Notes under the pieces: model-generated
Told to the model about the DNA's origin: nothing
Databases searched by the model: none
The model's input: the letters and a program-made list of their open reading frames with translations, nothing else
Assembly (NCBI GenBank): GCA_946188165.1
Contig: CAMHTW010000023.1
Span: forward strand, 1 to 54,146
DNA length: 54,146 nucleotides
Direction: 5' to 3'
Origin: an uncultured Prevotella sp.
Lineage (GTDB): Bacteria > Bacteroidota > Bacteroidia > Bacteroidales > Bacteroidaceae
Program-made: the position numbers and the translations under genes
Shown here: one piece after another, positions 50,580 to 54,146 of the stretch
How the letters are laid out: each line of letters starts with the position of its first letter
Position numbering within the stretch: the first letter of the stretch is position 1

Positions 50580-51215
50580 ATGCCACGCAAGACCGACGGA
50601 ATAGAATTTGAGATTCATCCGCGCCCCACCAAGGGCGAGGACGGCAAGCCATTACTCTACGTTCGCCCAGCCAAGGGCCGCAAGAAGAGCTTCAAGGATT
50701 TGGAGACGTTCTGCAACAAATATCGCAACCTGCGCACTGGAGAGTTGCAGATGGTGATGGATGTAGTGATGGAGGTTGTCGGGCTCTGGCTCTCAGATGG
50801 TTATCGCGTGGAGACGCCCCTCGGCTCGTTTGCTCCGAAATTGAAACTCATGGGCGAGCATACTGATCCCAAGACCATTCATGGCCGCGACGTGAGGTAT
50901 GCCGGTATCGAGTTCATCCCCTCCAAGGAGTTTGTCAAGGAAGGCGGTCAGAACCGCGAAGGCTATCGCAAGAGCCAGGAGCCAGTGGGCAACAGCCAGA
51001 TGCACGACCAGCAGGCGATGGACGAGGCCCTGCGTCGCAGCATGCGACTGGGCTACACCACCATCCCTGAGTTTATGATCTACAGCGGGCTGAGGCGTGA
51101 CTCCGCCAAGGTTTATCTCGACAGCCTCTGCCAGGGTGAGCATCCACGCCTGTGGAAGGTGCGCGAGAGCCGTCGCTGGCTGTACTTCCCAAAGAAAGAC
51201 AAGGCCAAGGAATAA
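50580..51215 (+). CDS. HU-like DNA-binding protein with C-terminal extension
   Basis: The 211-aa protein has an N-terminal Bacteroidetes HU-like (IHF/HU fold) domain of about 125 residues, with the beta-arm region VETPLGSFAPKLKLMG and a preceding helical body. A second globular part (about residues 140-205, LGYTTIPEFMIYSGLRRDSA and RLWKVRESRRWLYFP) looks like a winged-helix-type or Trp-rich domain. The N-terminus is basic. It is likely a nucleoid or regulatory DNA-binding protein; many Bacteroidales carry several, often near surface-polysaccharide or mobile regions. It has its own promoter. Confidence 0.82.
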   Translation: MPRKTDGIEFEIHPRPTKGEDGKPLLYVRPAKGRKKSFKDLETFCNKYRNLRTGELQMVMDVVMEVVGLWLSDGYRVETPLGSFAPKLKLMGEHTDPKTIHGRDVRYAGIEFIPSKEFVKEGGQNREGYRKSQEPVGNSQMHDQQAMDEALRRSMRLGYTTIPEFMIYSGLRRDSAKVYLDSLCQGEHPRLWKVRESRRWLYFPKKDKAKE

Positions 51216-51509
51216 AAGTCGGGTTCTGCCGTCCGCTCCAGCATAAACGGGCGGGTGCTCCAAGATGTAAGGGCGCCCGCCCTAATTTGTGAGGGCGGGC
51301 GATGGCAACGAGCCAGAACGTACCTTTCTCCCTATTTCCCAGTACCTTTCTCCCTGTTTGCAGGCTTCTTTCTCCCTTTTGCAAGGCTTATCCTTTTTCG
51401 CAAGCCACGTTCTCTCCCACCCCGTGCCGTTCTCTTTCAACAAGAGGCAGCTTTCTTCTGATTTTTGCAAATAATTCCGAAGATATTTTCTCGTTTCGCC
51501 GAAAATTCG
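51216..51509. repeat. Intergenic region with a strong hairpin and CTTTCTCCC repeats
   Basis: CGCCCGCCCT (51274-51283) pairs with AGGGCGGGCG (51292-51301). No T-run follows, so it is more likely a repeat than a simple terminator. Three CTTTCTCCC units follow at about 22-bp spacing (51323-51379). No gene is seen. Confidence 0.6.
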
Positions 51510-51681
51510 TACTTTTGCACCTGCATCTGCCCCCCTTGCGGCTGGGATGTCATCTGAGGATGACGGAACTGACCGAGCAGCGAGAGCAGAGCGATGCTTG
51601 CATCAGCTCTGCCGAGTCGTGAGGGAAGTCGACCGAAAGGTCAGCCATGAGGCGGAGCACTACATATTAGAAGGCGTTACA
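51510..51681 (+). promoter_or_regulatory. Structured leader, copy 1, before the 139-aa gene
   Basis: The box TACTTTTG (51510-51517) is followed at once by GCACCTGCATCTGCC. Then come the hairpin GTCATC-TGAG-GATGAC, a long stem GCAGAGC/GCTCTGC with inner GATGC/GCATC, the small hairpin GACC-GAAA-GGTC, and GGCGGAGCACTACATATT ending GGCGTTAC just before the ATG. The first and last parts recur at 52334-52426, while the middle hairpins are absent there. This looks like a folded 5' leader, possibly cis-regulatory. Confidence 0.6.
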
Positions 51682-52101
51682 ATGAACAACATACAAATAC
51701 CGGAAGACAATTCTTTAGAAAGCATAAAGATACGGGAAAAGATTATTCGTGACTTCTATCGCGAATGGAAGGAACAGAATCCATCACAACGAAAATACAA
51801 TGTCTCACTAAAAGAATACATCAACATCCGCATGGTATCTATAGTTGAGACCAGTGAGCATGCTGCCAAGACCTATCTATCTACTATTGCCGTGCTTCAA
51901 CTAGACGCGATTCTGACTGGAGCCAGGAAAGTATCAATAAAGAAGACTAAGCCTGGCAATAAAAATCAGCAGCCTTTCGAACGAATGATGATTATGGAAT
52001 ACGAACTGGCTTACATCGGCAAAATAAAGATGACTGTTGGAATACGTCGTCGTACCCACGAGAAGGTGCAATATTGTATAACAGCTATTCAGAGTATATA
52101 A
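51682..52101 (+). CDS. Hypothetical protein, 139 aa
   Basis: The start chosen is ATG 51682 (MNNIQIPEDNSLES); the frame from 51547 runs through the structured leader. I do not recognise a named family. The N-terminal part is helical and charged (KIIRDFYREWKEQNPSQ). The C-terminal part is a beta-rich unit (ELAYIGKIKMTVGIRR, then KVQYCITAI), which resembles small nuclease-like or RelE-like tails found on mobile elements. That likeness is weak. The gene has its own promoter, a folded leader and a terminator at 52110. It lies in an accessory region upstream of a DNA methyltransferase. Confidence 0.6.
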   Translation: MNNIQIPEDNSLESIKIREKIIRDFYREWKEQNPSQRKYNVSLKEYINIRMVSIVETSEHAAKTYLSTIAVLQLDAILTGARKVSIKKTKPGNKNQQPFERMMIMEYELAYIGKIKMTVGIRRRTHEKVQYCITAIQSI

Positions 52102-52109
52102 CGAAGAAA

Positions 52110-52135
52110 GGCATCCTTTGCGGATGCCTCTTTTC
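52110..52135 (+). terminator. Terminator of the 139-aa gene
   Basis: GGCATCC-TTTGC-GGATGCC followed by TCTTTTCTT. Confidence 0.87.
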
Positions 52136-52333
52136 TTGCCCCTTAATGCGTGGAGGAGGTTTACATTTTCATGTGATGCTATGCTGGCGGGGACTTCGCA
52201 CTACCCATACACATCGTCCTCTCACGACTTACTTTCTGGTTGCAAAGGTAGGCATTATTCCTTTATTTTCCAAATAATTTCGCAATAATTTTAAGTTTTT
52301 TCTGTTTTTGGCTTTAATTCCCAAAAGATTTCG

Positions 52334-52669
52334 TAATTTTGCACCTGCATCTGCCCGTTGCGGCTGGGATGTCATCTGAGGGTGACGGAGCCACAGGGCG
52401 GAGCACTACATATTGGAAGGCGTTACTGACGCTTTGTTTTTGGATTTCGAAACTTCCACAATCGAATAGTAGTCAAAAACATTGCAGGGGTAACTCCACG
52501 GGGTGTAGCATATACTCTCCGTAGTGTGCTGCGAGGGCTAACCATGTCCTCACTAGCACACTTTACGGTGTATAGTATACTCCCACGTGGGTGTTTCTCT
52601 GTCTGTTTACTACTAAGGCTGTGGAAGGCCACGAAATCGAACAGGCAGATGCAAGCACCCACGTTTTTT
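52334..52669 (+). ncRNA. Candidate structured RNA of about 330 nt
   Basis: The promoter box TAATTTTG (52334-52341) is followed by leader copy 2 (to 52426). Long-range pairs are nested: TGCATCTGCC (52346-52355) with GGCAGATGCA (52644-52653); GATTTCG (52443-52449) with CGAAATC (52632-52638); CTTCCACA (52453-52460) with TGTGGAAG (52620-52627). Inside, CCGTA-GTGTGCT (52519-52530) pairs with AGCACAC-TT-TACGG (52555-52568). CACCCACG followed by six Ts (52656-52669) can pair with CGTGGGTG (52586-52593) as an alternative, terminator-like fold. No reading frame here is convincing. It does not look like tmRNA, RNase P RNA, 6S or SRP RNA by conserved cores I know. The function is unknown. Confidence 0.55.
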
Positions 52670-52975
52670 GTATGTAGTTACCAATAAAGAATAACCATCT
52701 GACCTATGGGTGCTTGTCAGAGCAAAGAGAGATAGAAGACAACGAAGAAAAACTGACTATACCATACTGACGAGCATCATTTCGCTTCTGACAAAAGAGA
52801 ACTGGAAATCTAACTGACGCAGGAAGCAGAAAAGACGTAATGGACTCGCACGGATTTGCGTGAGGGGACTTGTTATGCTTTTCTTGCAGCGTTTCCAGTC
52901 GCTTCTTTTGGGCACGACAGCCCCTTGCGCTTTTCCCTTCAAAAGGTGCAAGGGGGTTCGTGTCTCAGAAACGTG
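52670..52975. other. Non-coding stretch before the DNA methyltransferase
   Basis: No convincing gene is seen in about 300 bases. CCCCTTGC (52921-52928) pairs with GCAAGGGG (52948-52955), with CTTTT/AAAAG as an inner stem, just before the methyltransferase. The frame open from 52856 into the methyltransferase passes through this hairpin and lacks family features, so it is probably leader. No standard -7 box was found. Confidence 0.5.
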
Positions 52976-54001
52976 ATGAAGAAAAAGATAAGAGGCATAG
53001 ATTTGTTCTGTGGTATCGGAGGATTTAGATTAGCGATGGAAGACGCTGGAGTCGATTGCGTCTTTTCTTCAGATAATGACAAGTTTGCTCAAGAAACATA
53101 TTTTGCAAATTTTGGTGAGGTACCACAAGGCGACATCAAGAAGATAAAAGCAAAAGACATACCTCCATTTGAGCTATTGGCAGCAGGATTCCCTTGCCAG
53201 CCTTTTAGCTATGCCGGTGAAAAACAAGGTTTTAACGATGAGACAAGAGGTACATTGTTTTTCGATATATGTAGAATACTTGAATACCACAAGCCTCCAA
53301 TGGTATTTCTGGAAAATGTTAAAGGTTTAAAGTCGCATGAGAACGGAAAGACTTTGAATATAATCGTAAACACGCTGAAGAATCTGGGCTACTTTCCTCA
53401 TTGGAACATCTTGTCATCACTTGACTATGGACTCCCCCAAAAGCGAGAACGTTGGTATTGTGTTGCATTTAGGGAAGATATAGATTTTAATTGGCCTGTT
53501 CCTATAGATGGACATCCCACGCTAAGAGATATTGTTGATTTGTCCGATGATAATCCATCTTTGAAATTACCGCAGTTTGAACTTGACAGAATAGACTATC
53601 ATTTTGCAACAGCAAAGCCTGGAGATAGAGTTAAACACGACAATTCTAAATATAAGCCGAATACCAAAAAAGGAAAATATGGCATTTATTCATTTCAAAA
53701 GCCGGATGGCTCTCTACGTTTTCATGTAGGTGATGTGGCTAAAACTCAGATACAAGAAGCTTTTTATTCATGCCTTGACACTTATGCTTCAACGATAATC
53801 GCCAACAGAACACCAAAGCTGTGGGATATACGAAGAAAACTTTCTGTTTTAGAGGCAAAAAGGCTACAAGGGTTCCCTGATGATTTCAAGTTTCCTGTTT
53901 CCGATGCACAGGCATACCATCAATTAGGTAACTCTGTAAGTGTGCCAATTATTAAGTTAATCATGCATGAAATGATACGAGTTTACAAAAAAAACTACTA
54001 G
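52976..54001 (+). CDS. DNA (cytosine-5-)-methyltransferase
   Basis: From ATG 52976 the product is 341 aa. It carries the ordered C5-methylase motifs: I DLFCGIGGFRLAMED, IV GFPCQPFSYAG with the catalytic Cys, VI ENVKGL, VIII GLPQKRERWY, and X YHQLGNSVSVPI. A short target-recognition region lies between VIII and IX. It methylates a specific cytosine in double-stranded DNA, and the target sequence cannot be read from here. The gene is clearly more AT-rich than the core genes, a sign of transfer. A second ORF starts 3 bases after its stop, as is usual for restriction-modification pairs, but that gene is cut by the window end. Confidence 0.93.
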   Translation: MKKKIRGIDLFCGIGGFRLAMEDAGVDCVFSSDNDKFAQETYFANFGEVPQGDIKKIKAKDIPPFELLAAGFPCQPFSYAGEKQGFNDETRGTLFFDICRILEYHKPPMVFLENVKGLKSHENGKTLNIIVNTLKNLGYFPHWNILSSLDYGLPQKRERWYCVAFREDIDFNWPVPIDGHPTLRDIVDLSDDNPSLKLPQFELDRIDYHFATAKPGDRVKHDNSKYKPNTKKGKYGIYSFQKPDGSLRFHVGDVAKTQIQEAFYSCLDTYASTIIANRTPKLWDIRRKLSVLEAKRLQGFPDDFKFPVSDAQAYHQLGNSVSVPIIKLIMHEMIRVYKKNY

Positions 54002-54004
54002 CAT

Positions 54005-54146
54005 ATGAAATATATAGACGTGAAATCTGTCGTTGAATCTTACAAAGGATTCCAAGATAGCATGACAAACAAGTCGTGGGGGTATTTAGCTTTGCTAAAA
54101 GGGTGTAATGACAGCATTCGTCCACTAACTCCATACGAAGTTAATA
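54005..54146 (+). CDS. Start of an unidentified gene after the methyltransferase, 3' end missing
   Basis: ATG 54005 lies 3 bases after the methyltransferase stop and the frame is open to the window end (47 codons, MKYIDVKSVVESYKGFQ and onward). The composition is AT-rich, like the methyltransferase. The tight spacing makes a cognate restriction endonuclease the first guess, but the visible part shows no catalytic motif. Confidence 0.6.
   Translation, partial: MKYIDVKSVVESYKGFQDSMTNKSWGYLALLKGCNDSIRPLTPYEVN

Noticed and set aside
52423..52662. 79-codon minus-strand frame over the candidate RNA
   Set aside because: The stretch is dominated by inverted repeats, and there is no start context or family likeness.
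52757..52951. Possible tRNA or attachment-site remnant near the methyltransferase
   Set aside because: Some GTGCGAGTCC-like words recall a T-arm, but no cloverleaf can be drawn and no integrase is present.

Overview
The window looks like a chromosome segment of a Bacteroidales bacterium, most likely Prevotella or a close relative. The reasons are the Bacteroidetes promoter form (TTTG, about 19-20 bases, TAnnTTTG), BspA-type leucine-rich repeat surface proteins, surface proteins with a T9SS-like C-terminal tail ending in KVVVK/KVVIK, a DUF6089 protein next to uppS-bamA-ompH-ompH, and argS, upp and pckA proteins typical of the group. I see no rRNA, tRNA or CRISPR array.

Layout. 1-1.6 kb: the 3' part of a BspA-like gene with a recent tandem duplication, and a small zinc-ribbon ORF. 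2.1-7.2 kb: rnr, argS, and a DUF559 nuclease cassette bounded by inverted palindromic repeats and read through into an RNase H gene. 7.4-8.7 kb: a DUF4143 ATPase. 9.2-13 kb: ribD with a membrane-anchored regulator, divergent from prmC-recX-comF. 13-17.2 kb: a metal-exporting P-type ATPase converging on two poorly known genes. 17.5-31 kb: a minus-strand run of one small peptide gene and five large secreted proteins. They share signal peptides, Ig-like modules and C-terminal tails; the last carries an N-terminal domain strikingly like eukaryotic ubiquitin. 31-33.3 kb: a membrane protein divergent from a membrane-anchored AraC-type regulator, with 20-bp direct repeats between them. 33.3-38.2 kb: terC, a fucP-like transporter, upp and pckA. 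38.3-38.6 kb: a compact promoter-ORF-terminator unit for a 31-residue peptide. 38.7-45.2 kb: envelope biogenesis genes (lipoprotein, DUF6089 barrel, uppS, bamA, two skp/ompH). 45.2-49.7 kb: a histidine phosphatase and a large PEP-synthase-like protein. 49.7-54.1 kb: an accessory-looking end with a PLD-like remnant, an HU-like protein, a duplicated structured leader, a candidate structured RNA of about 330 nt, and a DNA cytosine methyltransferase followed by a gene cut by the window end.

Two repeat systems run through the window. One is a GC-rich palindromic element of about 36 bp with core CCCCTC-CAAGTA-GAGGGG, found at least nine times. Most copies lie inside coding sequences and keep the frame, and two of them bound the DUF559 nuclease gene as inverted repeats. 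The other is a set of 7-bp tandem repeats at gene boundaries, sometimes overlapping stop codons or promoters. Both kinds occur at the same spot just before the C-terminal tail of surface-protein paralogues. The two strongest leads are the ubiquitin-like secreted protein and the nuclease-plus-palindrome system. The structured RNA near the methyltransferase is third. All function calls are by eye from sequence; no database search was run.
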